Source: DASQPR01 sp963727415
Lineage (GTDB): Bacteria > Actinomycetota > Actinomycetes > Mycobacteriales > Micromonosporaceae
NCBI GenBank assembly: GCA_963727415.1
Contig: CAVSGF010000002.1
Span: 1,550,001 to 1,614,000, forward strand
Reading direction: 5' to 3'
Length of the DNA stretch: 64,000 nt
The stretch's first letter is position 1; every line of letters begins with the position of its first letter. A model generated the notes under the pieces. The model searched no databases, was not told the origin of the DNA, and saw only the letters and a list, made by a program, of their open reading frames with translations. The position numbers and the translations under genes were made by a program. Shown here one piece after another: positions 7,981-16,080 of this stretch.

Positions 7981-9360
7981 CCCACCTGACCCGGACTCGC
8001 GGGTGGCGCGCTCATCCGCGGCCCCGGCCGGCGAACCGGTGGCGCCCGCGATCGCGGCGGCGGCACCGCGTACGTGGCGGTCCAGGACGTAGCGCCGTTG
8101 CAGCAGGATGCTTAGCAGCATGATGGCCGCGGGTACCAGGCCGAATCCGAGCCGGATCATGTCGTGAGCGAACGGCGTCTGGACGAGGTCTTGATTTGCG
8201 GTGGAGCCGATGAAGCCGCCGATTGCCAGGCACGCGGCGTAGATGTAGGGGCCGAGTGCTCCGCCGGTGGCTTCGGCGGCTGTCCACACGCCGAGGTACG
8301 ACCCGGCCTTGGTGGGGTCGGCCGCGCGCACGACGTCCGGCACCATCGAGAACGGCAGCAACTGCAGGGCGGCGAAGGCGGTTCCGAGGACGGCGACCGC
8401 GGCGATGAGGCTGGCGGAGCCGAGGGTACGCCCGAAGGCGAGGACCACGCAGCCGGCGACGAACGTTGTCTGGGCGATGAGGAGCCCCGGCTGCTTGCCG
8501 ATCATGCGGGCTACCCGTACCCAGATCGGGGTGGCGATCAGGGCCGGCGCGACGAAGGCCGCGACGAGCACGGTCGTGAGGCCGGAGCGGCCCAGTTCGT
8601 AGGTCGCGTAGTACGGGACGGCGGCGAGGACGAGGTGGCTGGTGGTCGACATCATCAGATAACTGGCGACGAGGTAGCGGTACTGACCGTCGCGCAAGGC
8701 GTCCAGCAGCGCCAGCAGGCCGGGTGCGTGGCTGGCGCCGGAGGTGGACGAGGGTGCGGCATCGTTGAGCCGCCGGACTCCGCGTACGCCGATGAGCATC
8801 GTCGCGAGCATGCCGGCACCGAGGACGGTACCCATCGCGGCGTACCCGGCTTTGTGCTGGATGAGGGGTGCGAGTACGCCGCTGAGCAGGATGCCGAGGG
8901 TGAGTACGACCATTCGGAAGCCCATGAGGCGGGTTCGCTCGTCGTAGCCGATCTTCAGGTCCGCCGGGGTGGACAGATAAGGCACCTGGTATAGCGCGAA
9001 GGCCAAGTTGCCGACCATGAAAAGGGCGGTCACCCAGAGCGCGGCTCGCCAGCCGGTGAAACCGCCGGGCACGGCGAAGAGCAGGGCGAACGCGGCCGGC
9101 AAGACGCATCCGTAGAGCATGAGGCGCCGGCGATGGCCGTGGCCGCGCCGATCCGCGTCGGACAACCGGCCGACCCAGGGATGCAGGAGCACGTCCAGGA
9201 TCTTGGGCAGCAGCAGGGCGAGGCCGGCCACGGCCGGGCTGACGGCCAGGACGTCGGTCAGGAAGAACAGCAGGAGCAGGCCGGGCACGGTGACCCAGAT
9301 GCCCATGCCGAGGGAGCCGGTGGCGAAGCCGACCAGGCTCGGGCGAGGTAAGAGGTTCAC
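7867..9360 (-). CDS. MFS transporter, GPH (MelB-like) family
   Basis: A 497-residue membrane protein with about 12 hydrophobic segments. The early LLPKILDVLLHPWVGRLSDA stretch matches the GPH-family helix-2/loop signature with its cation-site Asp, and GSYLGVWTAAEATGGALGPY lies in the second half. Members are sugar or small-solute cation symporters. GTG 9360 is preceded by GGGAG. The C-terminal 50 or so residues are low-complexity and antisense to the end of the LuxR gene (convergent overlap 7867-7980). It is divergent from tetR across the 9376-9393 operator, so TetR control is likely. Confidence 0.83.
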   Translation of the reverse strand: MNLLPRPSLVGFATGSLGMGIWVTVPGLLLLFFLTDVLAVSPAVAGLALLLPKILDVLLHPWVGRLSDADRRGHGHRRRLMLYGCVLPAAFALLFAVPGGFTGWRAALWVTALFMVGNLAFALYQVPYLSTPADLKIGYDERTRLMGFRMVVLTLGILLSGVLAPLIQHKAGYAAMGTVLGAGMLATMLIGVRGVRRLNDAAPSSTSGASHAPGLLALLDALRDGQYRYLVASYLMMSTTSHLVLAAVPYYATYELGRSGLTTVLVAAFVAPALIATPIWVRVARMIGKQPGLLIAQTTFVAGCVVLAFGRTLGSASLIAAVAVLGTAFAALQLLPFSMVPDVVRAADPTKAGSYLGVWTAAEATGGALGPYIYAACLAIGGFIGSTANQDLVQTPFAHDMIRLGFGLVPAAIMLLSILLQRRYVLDRHVRGAAAAIAGATGSPAGAADERATRESGSGGSDKVMFVGERGGGGPGTDIELGEDVGQMPTDRLLREP

Positions 9361-9375
9361 AACCGGCTCCCTAGA

Positions 9376-9393
9376 ATCCAACGTTCGTGGGAT
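9376..9393. promoter_or_regulatory. Candidate TetR operator O1 (MFS/tetR divergent promoter)
   Basis: Imperfect palindrome ATCCAACGTTCGTGGGAT, whose symmetric positions read ATCC-n-ACG-nn-CGT-n-GGAT (14 of 18 match the reverse complement). It lies between the divergent starts at 9360 and 9405 and overlaps TAGAAT (9372-9377), a possible -10 box for tetR. A related site lies before the next operon (10074-10091). Confidence 0.6.
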
Positions 9394-9404
9394 TGTAGGG
9401 CACA

Positions 9405-10049
9405 ATGGCGGGCATGACCATGGAGCGCAAGCGCGGGCCGGGCCGCCCGCGACGGGTCGACCAGCGAGACACCCGTGCGGCGATCATGGCGGCGGCGACG
9501 GCGTTGTTCGCCCGGCGTGCCTACGATTCGGTCAGCCTGCGGGAGGTGGCGGCGGCGGCCGGGGTGGATGTGGCGACCGTCCACCACCACGTCGGCACGA
9601 AGCCCGACCTGTATCAGGCCTGCTTCGCCCGCGTCTTCGCGGCCGAGACCGAGGCCCTGACGAGCGCTGTGACCGCTGCCCGGGAAGGCCTGCGTGCCGG
9701 TCGCGAGGAGGCGTTCGCGCGGCTGCACGCGTTGCTGGATGTGTTCGTGGACTTCCTGGAACGGGTGCCGGAGACGACAGCGCTGTGGCTGCGGCGGTGG
9801 TCTGAACCCGAACTGCACACCGAACTGGATGACGCGTATTCGCTGCCGCTGTATCGCGCGGTCGAGGAGGTGCTGGTCGAGGCCGCCGGCCTCGGCCTGC
9901 TGGTGGAGCCGTCCCCGCACATCGCGGTGCGCAGCCTGGTCTGGTCGGTGCATGCCCATGTGGTGACCGCGTCGGCCGGCGGTGACGAGCGCATCGAGTT
10001 CCGGGCGTTCGTGCACCGCTGGCTGGACCGGATGTACTGGGCGGGTTGA
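9405..10049 (+). CDS. TetR-family transcriptional regulator
   Basis: A 214-residue repressor. The N-terminal HTH is clear: TRAAIMAAATALFARRAYDS then LREVAAAAGVDVATVHHHVG, followed by KPDLYQACF, the standard TetR helix-3/4 region. The variable C-terminal ligand domain follows (about 80-214). Start ATG 9405 has AGGG 5 nt upstream; ATGs at 9414 and 9420 are alternatives. Two matching 18-bp palindromes, one in its own divergent promoter and one before the downstream monooxygenase-SDR pair, suggest it autoregulates and controls the transporter and the oxidation operon together. Confidence 0.85.
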   Translation: MAGMTMERKRGPGRPRRVDQRDTRAAIMAAATALFARRAYDSVSLREVAAAAGVDVATVHHHVGTKPDLYQACFARVFAAETEALTSAVTAAREGLRAGREEAFARLHALLDVFVDFLERVPETTALWLRRWSEPELHTELDDAYSLPLYRAVEEVLVEAAGLGLLVEPSPHIAVRSLVWSVHAHVVTASAGGDERIEFRAFVHRWLDRMYWAG

Positions 10050-10073
10050 CGGTCGGCCGATCGGCAGGGCATT

Positions 10074-10091
10074 ATCCATCCTCCGTTGGAT
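10074..10091 (+). promoter_or_regulatory. Candidate TetR operator O2 (monooxygenase-SDR operon)
   Basis: ATCCATCCTCCGTTGGAT shares 14 of 18 positions with the 9376 site, keeping both ATCC/GGAT arms and the right-hand CGT half. It lies 15 bp before the monooxygenase start (10107), just upstream of its AAGGAG ribosome binding site. A bound repressor there would block the operon. Confidence 0.5.
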
Positions 10092-10106
10092 TAAGGAGCC
10101 TGGCTG

Positions 10107-11427
10107 ATGCAAGTCGCGGTGATCGGCGCCGGCCCGTCCGGGCTGGCCACGCTCAAGGCGCTCACCGATCGGGGCGTGGCCGCTCGGTGCTTTGACCCCG
10201 GCGACCGGGTTGGCGGCCTCTGGGTACTCGGCGGACCCCACTCGTCGGCGTACCGGACGCTGCACCTGAACACCAGCCGCACCCGCACCGAATTCGCCGA
10301 CTATCCGATGCCCGCCTCCTGGCCCGACTACCCGGATCACGGCCGCGTCGCGGGCTATCTGCATGACTACGCCGTCCACTTCGGTCTGCTCGACCGCGTC
10401 AACCTGCGTCACACGGTCGAACGTGTGGCAAGCCGACGGTGGTGGCTGGGACGTCACGGTCAGCGGACCGCATGGCACCACCACACAACGCTACGACGCG
10501 GTCGTGGTGGCAAGCGGCCACAACAGCACCCCGAACCTGCCCGCGTACCCGGGCGAGGCGACCGTCGAGCAGATGCACAGCCACGACTACCGCGATCCCG
10601 CGCAGTTGGCCGGAAGGCGGGTGCTGGTCGTCGGCGGTGGGAACTCGGCGATGGACATCGCGGTCGATGCCTCCCACGTCGCCGCCTCGACAGCGCTGTC
10701 CCTGCGCCGCGGCGTCTGGATCGTGCCCAAGCACCTGCTCGGCCGTCCATCCGACACTCTCAATGGGGCATTGGCGAAACGTCTGCCGTGGCGCTTACGC
10801 CAGCGCATCAGCGAAACGATGCTGAAGCTGACGGTGGGAAAGCCCAGCCGCTACGGGTTGCCCGACCCCAGCCACGGATTCCTGCAGGACCACCCGACCC
10901 TCTCCGATGGTCTGCTGTCTCGCATCAGCCACGGCGAAATCGGCGTACGCCCCGGCATCGCAAGCATCGATGGCCCGACCGTGTCGTTCACCGACGGACG
11001 GCGGGACGACGTCGACCTGATCGTCTGGTGCACCGGCTACCGGGTGGACATCGACTTCCTCGATCCCGCCCTGCTCGGCGACCGAGCCGACCAGCTGCTC
11101 CTATATCGCCGGGTCTTCCACCTCGACGCGCGCGGGTTGATGTTCGTCGGCCTCATGCAGTCAACCGGGGCGGCACTGCCGGTCGTGGAAGCGCAGGCCC
11201 GCCTCGTCGCCGCGTACCTCGCCCGCCAGTACGCACTGCCCGCATTGGCCGAACAACGCGCCGACTGCGCGGCGCACCTGGCCGCCGCGAAGGACCGCTG
11301 GGGTGAACGCCGCCCCGCTATGCGCATCGACTTCGACGCCTACGTCGCCCTGGCCGCCAAGGAACTGGCCACCGGCACCGGCCGCGCCGCCACCGGACGC
11401 GGCGTCATCTGGGAGGACTCCGCATGA
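10107..11427 (+). pseudogene. Flavin-containing monooxygenase, apparent frameshift
   Basis: FMO/Baeyer-Villiger-like gene split over two frames. The first frame, from ATG 10107 (AAGGAG 8 nt upstream), has the FAD motif VAVIGAGPSGLATLKAL, DRVGGLW and LHLNTSRTRTEFADYPMP. Homology then moves by one nucleotide near 10425-10435 into WDVTVSGPHGTTTQRYDAVV, VVVASGHNSTPNLP, the second dinucleotide motif VLVVGGGNSAMDIAV, WCTGYRVDIDFLDP and a normal end at 11427. Total length is 440 codons plus one base. One base is extra, or two are missing. The downstream frame shows no decay, so a sequencing error or a very recent mutation is likely. It overlaps the SDR start by 4 nt and follows the candidate TetR operator. 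Confidence 0.8.
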
Positions 11428-12248
11428 GCACGCTGTCTGGCCGCCGTGTCATCGTCACCGGCGCTGCCGGAACCTTCGGCCGGCTGCTATGCGACCGGTT
11501 CACCGCCGGCGGGGCCAACGTCATTGGACTCGACCTGCATTCGGGCAGTGTCAATGGCGTACCGGTCGCAGGGTGCGACCTGAGCGACAACGAAGCCGCG
11601 GCCGCGGCCGTCGCGCAAGCCGTCGCGGACCTCGGCGGACTGGACCTGCTGATCAACAACGCCGGGGTCGGCGGCCCGGCCCCAGCCGAGTACGCCCCCG
11701 GCGCCGCCGCCCGGCTACAGCTGGAGGTAAACCTCATGGCGGCCTGGAACACCACGGCCGCGGCCATCCCCGCCCTGGAGGCAGCACGGGGCCGGGTGAT
11801 CTTCGTATCGAGCCGGATGGCGGTGCTCCCGCTGCCGCTGGCAGCGGCCTACGGCGTGAGCAAACGGGCGCTCGCCGCCTACGCCGACGCCTTGCGCCTG
11901 GAAGTCGGTACGCACATCGGCGTCACCGTGGTCTATCCGAGCATGGTCGCCTCGCCGATCCACGACGCGTCCGCCCAGGCGGGCCTGTCGCTGGACGGGG
12001 TCTCCCGGTACGAACCGGCATCCGGCGTGATCGACGCGATCGTCCGTAGCGCCACCGCCGCGAAGCCGCCGCGCAACGTGGCCACCACGCGGCGCGGACG
12101 CGTCGAGATGGCTGTGGCACGGCATTTCCCGGCAATCGCGGCGGCCCTCGTGCGCAAGACGGTCAAGGCGCGCATCGCCGCCGGCGACCTCGACGGTGCC
12201 CCCCTGGCCGCGGGAATGGTTCGACGGCAATCCGCTGCTACCGACTGA
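11424..12248 (+). CDS. Short-chain dehydrogenase/reductase
   Basis: A 274-residue classical SDR. Cofactor motif VTGAAGTFGRLL (T-G-x3-G-x-G) is near residue 12, NNAG is at about 74-77, catalytic Ser lies in IFVSSRM and the catalytic Tyr-Lys pair in YGVSK (about 145-149). The extended C-terminus, with arginine- and alanine-rich segments, resembles SDRs paired with monooxygenases. ATGA overlap with the preceding monooxygenase indicates translational coupling. The pair likely oxidises an alcohol or ketone and its product; both appear to be under the local TetR regulator. Confidence 0.85.
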   Translation: MSTLSGRRVIVTGAAGTFGRLLCDRFTAGGANVIGLDLHSGSVNGVPVAGCDLSDNEAAAAAVAQAVADLGGLDLLINNAGVGGPAPAEYAPGAAARLQLEVNLMAAWNTTAAAIPALEAARGRVIFVSSRMAVLPLPLAAAYGVSKRALAAYADALRLEVGTHIGVTVVYPSMVASPIHDASAQAGLSLDGVSRYEPASGVIDAIVRSATAAKPPRNVATTRRGRVEMAVARHFPAIAAALVRKTVKARIAAGDLDGAPLAAGMVRRQSAATD

Positions 12249-12326
12249 GCTGCTTCCGACTTGACCCAGGCAATCGAGCAGGGCACGACCTGGTACGCCC
12301 GCTATCAACGATTTCTGTCAGTTTCC

Positions 12327-12338
12327 GAAAGCGCTTGC
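12327..12338. promoter_or_regulatory. LacI-type operator-like palindrome, copy 1
   Basis: GAAAGCGCTTGC, with the central AGCGCT palindrome typical of LacI/GalR-family operators. It is a near copy of 12587-12598 and lies about 500 bp before the sugar operon that ends with a LacI-family gene. Confidence 0.5.
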
Positions 12339-12586
12339 AAGCCGTGACCAATGTTTGCGGTGTGCGATTCATGAGTATTGCCTGTGCCGATGGTCATTAC
12401 GAGCGTCGATGCGCGGCAAGCCTTGAGCGCGACTGTGCAGAGTGGCTGGTCAACGAGGCGGCACCATCCTCGCGCCGAACACGGCCGCCTCGCTGCGCTT
12501 GGTGCCGGCCAGCGATCGGGACGTGGGTGTGGGATCCGGGGGCTGCGCCGTCGGGTCACGGTGCGAGACAACGCGACTACGCAAAC

Positions 12587-12598
12587 GGAAGCGCTTGC
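12587..12598. promoter_or_regulatory. LacI-type operator-like palindrome, copy 2
   Basis: GGAAGCGCTTGC, 11 of 12 bases identical to the 12327 site. Two sites about 260 bp apart could allow looping by a tetrameric or paired LacI-type repressor. Confidence 0.5.
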
Positions 12599-12708
12599 CG
12601 CGTCGGCGGCATCCTCCATAAGCCTGTGCATGCCGATTGACCTGCGCGAACGTGGTTTTCGGCGCGCATGCCTCCTGGATCTGCGGCGCCGCGGGCGTTA
12701 CAAATTCG

Positions 12709-12729
12709 TTGCAAGCAAGTTTCTGCAAG
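12709..12729. promoter_or_regulatory. TTGCA-N10-TGCAA inverted repeat, MalR-like site
   Basis: TTGCA (12709-12713) and TGCAA (12724-12728) flank a 10-nt spacer directly upstream of the -35 box. Streptomyces maltose and amylase promoters carry TTGCA/TGCAA repeats bound by the LacI-family regulator MalR (Reg1), so this is the likeliest operator for the operon. Confidence 0.5.
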
Positions 12730-12732
12730 GGA

Positions 12733-12761
12733 TTGAAAGATCGATTCGGCGGCCCTAACGT
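12733..12761 (+). promoter_or_regulatory. Promoter of the maltose-type operon
   Basis: TTGAAA (12733-12738), an exact 17-bp spacer and TAACGT (12756-12761). It gives a leader of about 70 nt to the AAGGAG/ATG at 12825/12839. Confidence 0.5.
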
Positions 12762-12838
12762 TCCACTCACTGGAGCAGATCCAAGATCGTTTAGCCAAAC
12801 CACATCCCCCTGAAACATCAATCCAAGGAGTGCACACG

Positions 12839-14125
12839 ATGAAGCGACGCTTCGCCGTGGCCGCCGCAATCGCCGCCGTCGCGCTCGCCGCGACCGGCTG
12901 CAGCAGCTCGGGCAGTTCCTCGAATACCAACTCCACCGACCCCGCATCAGTGTCCGGCACCGTTACCTGGTGGGACACATCCGACGCCACCAACGAGGCC
13001 CCCAACTACAAGACCCTGATCAGCCAGTTCGAGGCGAAGTACCCCAAGATCAAGGTCAACTACGTCAACGTCGCGTTCAGCGAGGCGGAGAACAAGTTCA
13101 AGACCGCCGCGCAGTCCGGTTCCGGCGCGCCCGACGTCCTGCGCGCTGACGTCGGCTGGACGCCGACCTTCGCGGCGCTGGGCTACCTGCAGCCGCTCGA
13201 CGGCACGCCCGCGCTCGCCGACGACAGCGACTACATGGACGGTGCCTACGGTTCCGACCACTACAACGGCAAGATCTACGGTGTGCCCGAGGTGACCGAT
13301 ACCCTGGCGCTGCTGTACAACAAGGCCATCTTCGACAAGGCCGGCATCGCCGCCCCGCCGAAGACGTGGGACGAGGCCAAGGCCGATGCGCAGACCATCG
13401 AGCAGAAGGTTCCGGGCACCGCGGGCATCTTCGTCAACGCGGACAGCTACTTCCTGCTGCCCTTTGTGTACGCCCAGGGCGGAAACTACATCGACGCCGC
13501 CTCAAAGAAGATCACGCTCAACTCGCCGCAGATGGCGGCCGCTATCGGCGTAGCACAGGGCCTCGCGGCCAAGGGTGTCGGCATTGCGGACACCAGCAGC
13601 AACGGCTACACCAACATGCAGAACGCCTTCAAGACCGGCAAGGTCGCGATGATCATCAACGGGCCGTGGTCGACCGCCGATGACCTCTCGGGCAGTGCAT
13701 TCACCGACAAGGCGAACCTTGGTGTTGCCCCGGTGCCGTCCGGGCCCGGTGGTCAGGGTGGTCCGACCGGTGGACACAACCTGGTGGTGTACGCGGGCTC
13801 CAAGAACCTCAACGCGTCGTACCTGTTCATCGCTTTCATGAACTCGGCGTCCAGCCAGGCGTTCATCGCGAGCAAGAACAACACGCTGCCGACCCGCACT
13901 TCGGCGTACTCGATGCCGGAGGTCACCGGCAACCCGCTGCTCGCCGAGTTCCAGGCGCCGCTGAAGGTCAGCCAGCCGCGCTGGCCGGTGGCCGGCGCGA
14001 GCGACGTGTTCGCTGTCGTGACGCCGGACTACCAGAAGATCCTCAGCGGCCAGGAGTCGGTTAGCGCCGGCCTGGCGAACATGCAGAAGCAGGCGGTCCA
14101 GACGCTCACCGGTTTCACCGGCTGA
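12839..14125 (+). CDS. Sugar ABC transporter substrate-binding lipoprotein (MalE-like)
   Basis: A 428-residue extracytoplasmic binding protein of the CUT1 family. The signal peptide MKRRFAVAAAI... ends in a lipobox with lipidated Cys21 (ALAATGCSSS), followed by a Ser/Asn-rich linker. The mature part has WWDTSDATNEAP, FEAKYPKIKVNYV, APDVLRADVGWTPTFAALGY and a C-terminal TLPTRTSAYS typical of maltose-binding relatives. ATG 12839 has AAGGAG 8 nt upstream. It is the first gene of the operon with two permeases, a GH13 glucosidase and a LacI regulator, so maltose, maltodextrin, trehalose or another alpha-glucoside is the likely ligand. No ATPase is encoded here; a shared MsiK-type ATPase elsewhere would be expected in actinomycetes. 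Confidence 0.88.
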   Translation: MKRRFAVAAAIAAVALAATGCSSSGSSSNTNSTDPASVSGTVTWWDTSDATNEAPNYKTLISQFEAKYPKIKVNYVNVAFSEAENKFKTAAQSGSGAPDVLRADVGWTPTFAALGYLQPLDGTPALADDSDYMDGAYGSDHYNGKIYGVPEVTDTLALLYNKAIFDKAGIAAPPKTWDEAKADAQTIEQKVPGTAGIFVNADSYFLLPFVYAQGGNYIDAASKKITLNSPQMAAAIGVAQGLAAKGVGIADTSSNGYTNMQNAFKTGKVAMIINGPWSTADDLSGSAFTDKANLGVAPVPSGPGGQGGPTGGHNLVVYAGSKNLNASYLFIAFMNSASSQAFIASKNNTLPTRTSAYSMPEVTGNPLLAEFQAPLKVSQPRWPVAGASDVFAVVTPDYQKILSGQESVSAGLANMQKQAVQTLTGFTG

Positions 14126-14147
14126 CGCTGATCCCCGCGCGGATATA

Positions 14148-14193
14148 GCAGTGCCGGGTTCCAGCGGATGCTTCCGCTGGAACCCGGCACTGC
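14148..14193 (+). other. Perfect 21-bp stem-loop between binding-protein and permease genes
   Basis: Arms 14148-14168 and 14173-14193 are exact complements around a 4-nt TGCT loop. No T-run follows. Such intra-operon hairpins after a binding-protein gene usually protect the upstream mRNA or attenuate readthrough, giving more binding protein than permease. Confidence 0.8.
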
Positions 14194-14227
14194 AAACTCA
14201 CCCCCGAACATTGGAAGGCAGGACGCG

Positions 14228-15223
14228 ATGACCGCCCAAGCAGTCCGCGCCGCTGAGCCTGCCACGCCTCCCATACCGCAGCGAAATGGACGCCGCTCAG
14301 TTCGGCGATTCTTCGGGCGGCATTGGTACGCGTGGGCGATGGTGGCGCCGGTCGTTATCGTGCTCGCGGTGCTCGTGCTCTATCCGCTGGCGCGTGGCCT
14401 CTATCTCTCGCTGACCGACGCGAACGAAGCCAACATCGGCCACGACATCGGCGTGAACCACATTCCCGCCACTTACCGGTTCGTCGGTCTCAAGAACTTC
14501 ATCAATATTCTGTCAGGCAATGATGGACTGTTCTACGGGCGTCTCGCGTGGACCCTGGAATGGACCTTCATCGGCGTCTTCTTCCACTACACCATCGGTC
14601 TCGGCCTGGCCGTCCTGCTCAACCGGCCGATGCGTTTGCGCGCCGTGTACCGGACGTTGCTCATCCTGCCGTGGGCGGTGCCCAGTTTCGTGGCCGCCTT
14701 CGCGTGGCGGCTGATGTTGAACGGCAACGCCGGCGTGCTCGATGCCGCGCTGAGTAAGATCGGCATCCCGGGCGTGGACTGGCTGGGCCAGCCGCTACCG
14801 GCCAAGATCTCGGTGATCGCGGTCAACGTCTGGCTGGGTGTGCCGTTCATGATGGTGGCCGTCCTCGGCGGCCTGCAAGCGATCCCGCGCGAGCTGTACG
14901 AGGCCGCGGAGGTCGACGGTGCCACACCCTGGCAGCGCTTCCGCCACGTGACGCTTCCGGGGCTGCGACCGATTTCGGGAACGGTCATCCTGCTCGGCAT
15001 CATCTGGACCTTCAACCAGTTCCCGGTAATCTTCCTGGTCACTGCCGGGGGACCGGGAGGCTCCACGAACATCCTGGTTACCCAGGCCTTCGACGAGGCA
15101 TTCCGGGGCGTGCAGAACTTCGCAATCGCATCGACCTATGGCGCCATCATCCTGTCCATGTTGATCGTTTTCGCGGCGGTCTACCGCCGGCTCCTGCAGC
15201 GCGGCTCCTCGGAGGTGGCGTGA
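14228..15223 (+). CDS. Sugar ABC transporter permease (MalF-like)
   Basis: A 331-residue inner-membrane permease with six predicted helices after a basic N-terminus (HWYAWAMVAPVVIVLAVLVL is the first helix). The EAA loop that contacts the ATPase is present as YEAAEVDGATPWQRFRHVTL (about 240-260), followed by LPGLRPI. Start ATG 14228 follows GGAAGG; it lies 35 bp after the hairpin. It overlaps the next permease start by 1-4 nt, as expected for a translationally coupled pair. Confidence 0.88.
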   Translation: MTAQAVRAAEPATPPIPQRNGRRSVRRFFGRHWYAWAMVAPVVIVLAVLVLYPLARGLYLSLTDANEANIGHDIGVNHIPATYRFVGLKNFINILSGNDGLFYGRLAWTLEWTFIGVFFHYTIGLGLAVLLNRPMRLRAVYRTLLILPWAVPSFVAAFAWRLMLNGNAGVLDAALSKIGIPGVDWLGQPLPAKISVIAVNVWLGVPFMMVAVLGGLQAIPRELYEAAEVDGATPWQRFRHVTLPGLRPISGTVILLGIIWTFNQFPVIFLVTAGGPGGSTNILVTQAFDEAFRGVQNFAIASTYGAIILSMLIVFAAVYRRLLQRGSSEVA

Positions 15224-16080
15224 TGACTCAGGCACGTTCTGCGGGTAACACTCGGGGCCGGCGAAGCGTAGGCAGGTCTGCCGCATTGCATCTGACGCTG
15301 ATTGTGGCGTCGTTCATCGCGGTGTTCCCGGTCGGCTGGATCGCGCTCACGTCGCTCAAGACACAGCGCCAGACATGGGAGGAGCCGGGCGTGCTCGGCA
15401 GTCTCGGTCTGGCGAACTATCGCCAGGTCTTCCGCGACACCCTGTTCGGCCATTGGTTCATCAACTCGGTCGTCATAGCCAGCGGCACGACCGTGCTGGC
15501 CGTCTTCGTGGCGGCCAGCGCCGGGTATGCCGCTTCGCGAATGCGGTTCCCGGGCCGCGGCACCCTAATGTGGACGTTCCTGGTCGTTCAGATGTTTCCG
15601 ATGGCTATCCTGATCGTGCCGCTCTACAACATCATGGCGAAACTACATCTGCTCGACTCGTACGGCGGCCTGATGCTGGCGTACTGCACGGTAGCGGTGC
15701 CGTTCTGCGCATGGATGCTCAAGGGCTACTTCGACACGATCCCGCAGTCGATCGATGAGGCCGGCCTGCTGGATGGACTGACACCGTTCGGAACATTCTG
15801 GCGCCTCGTCATGCCGCTGGCTCGCCCGGGCATCGCCGTGACGGCGTTCTACTCGTTTCTCACCGCGTGGGCCGAAATCGCGTACGCGTCGGTGTTCCTC
15901 CAGAGCAACGACCACTACACGCTGGCGGTCGGCATGATGACGTTCGTCAGTCAGTTCAAGTCCGAGTGGGGCCTGCTATCCGCCACGTCAGTTCTCGTGG
16001 CGATCCCGGCCGCCGCTGTCTTCTTCTTCGTCCAGCGGCACCTCGTCGCTGGCCTGACCGCCGGTGGTGCCAAACAATGA
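15223..16080 (+). CDS. Sugar ABC transporter permease (MalG-like)
   Basis: A 285-residue partner permease with six membrane segments. The EAA loop reads IDEAGLLDGLTPFGTFWRLV followed by MPLARPGIAV (about 180-208). GGAGGT lies 6 nt before ATG 15223; a GTG at 15220 is an alternative. The gene overlaps the preceding stop and the following glucosidase start, so the permeases and enzyme are made as one unit. Confidence 0.88.
   Translation: MTQARSAGNTRGRRSVGRSAALHLTLIVASFIAVFPVGWIALTSLKTQRQTWEEPGVLGSLGLANYRQVFRDTLFGHWFINSVVIASGTTVLAVFVAASAGYAASRMRFPGRGTLMWTFLVVQMFPMAILIVPLYNIMAKLHLLDSYGGLMLAYCTVAVPFCAWMLKGYFDTIPQSIDEAGLLDGLTPFGTFWRLVMPLARPGIAVTAFYSFLTAWAEIAYASVFLQSNDHYTLAVGMMTFVSQFKSEWGLLSATSVLVAIPAAAVFFFVQRHLVAGLTAGGAKQ

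Larger units (their letters stand above)
12249..12838. other. 590-bp regulatory region before the sugar operon, no gene seen
   Basis: No convincing coding sequence on either strand. It holds two AGCGCT-centred palindromes (12327-12338, 12587-12598), a TTGCA-N10-TGCAA inverted repeat (12709-12729) and a sigma70-like promoter just before the binding-protein gene. Confidence 0.7.

Noticed and set aside
12305..12631. Minus-strand frame whose start recalls a LacI HTH (DAADAASASV then ALSRTV)
   Set aside because: It lacks the rest of the HTH and the whole sensor domain, has Arg/Pro-rich sequence after residue 25, and contains one of the operator palindromes. I judged it chance.
12450..12947. Long minus-strand frame over the sugar-operon promoter
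   Set aside because: It reads antisense through the lipoprotein signal sequence and has no family-like motif or ribosome binding site.
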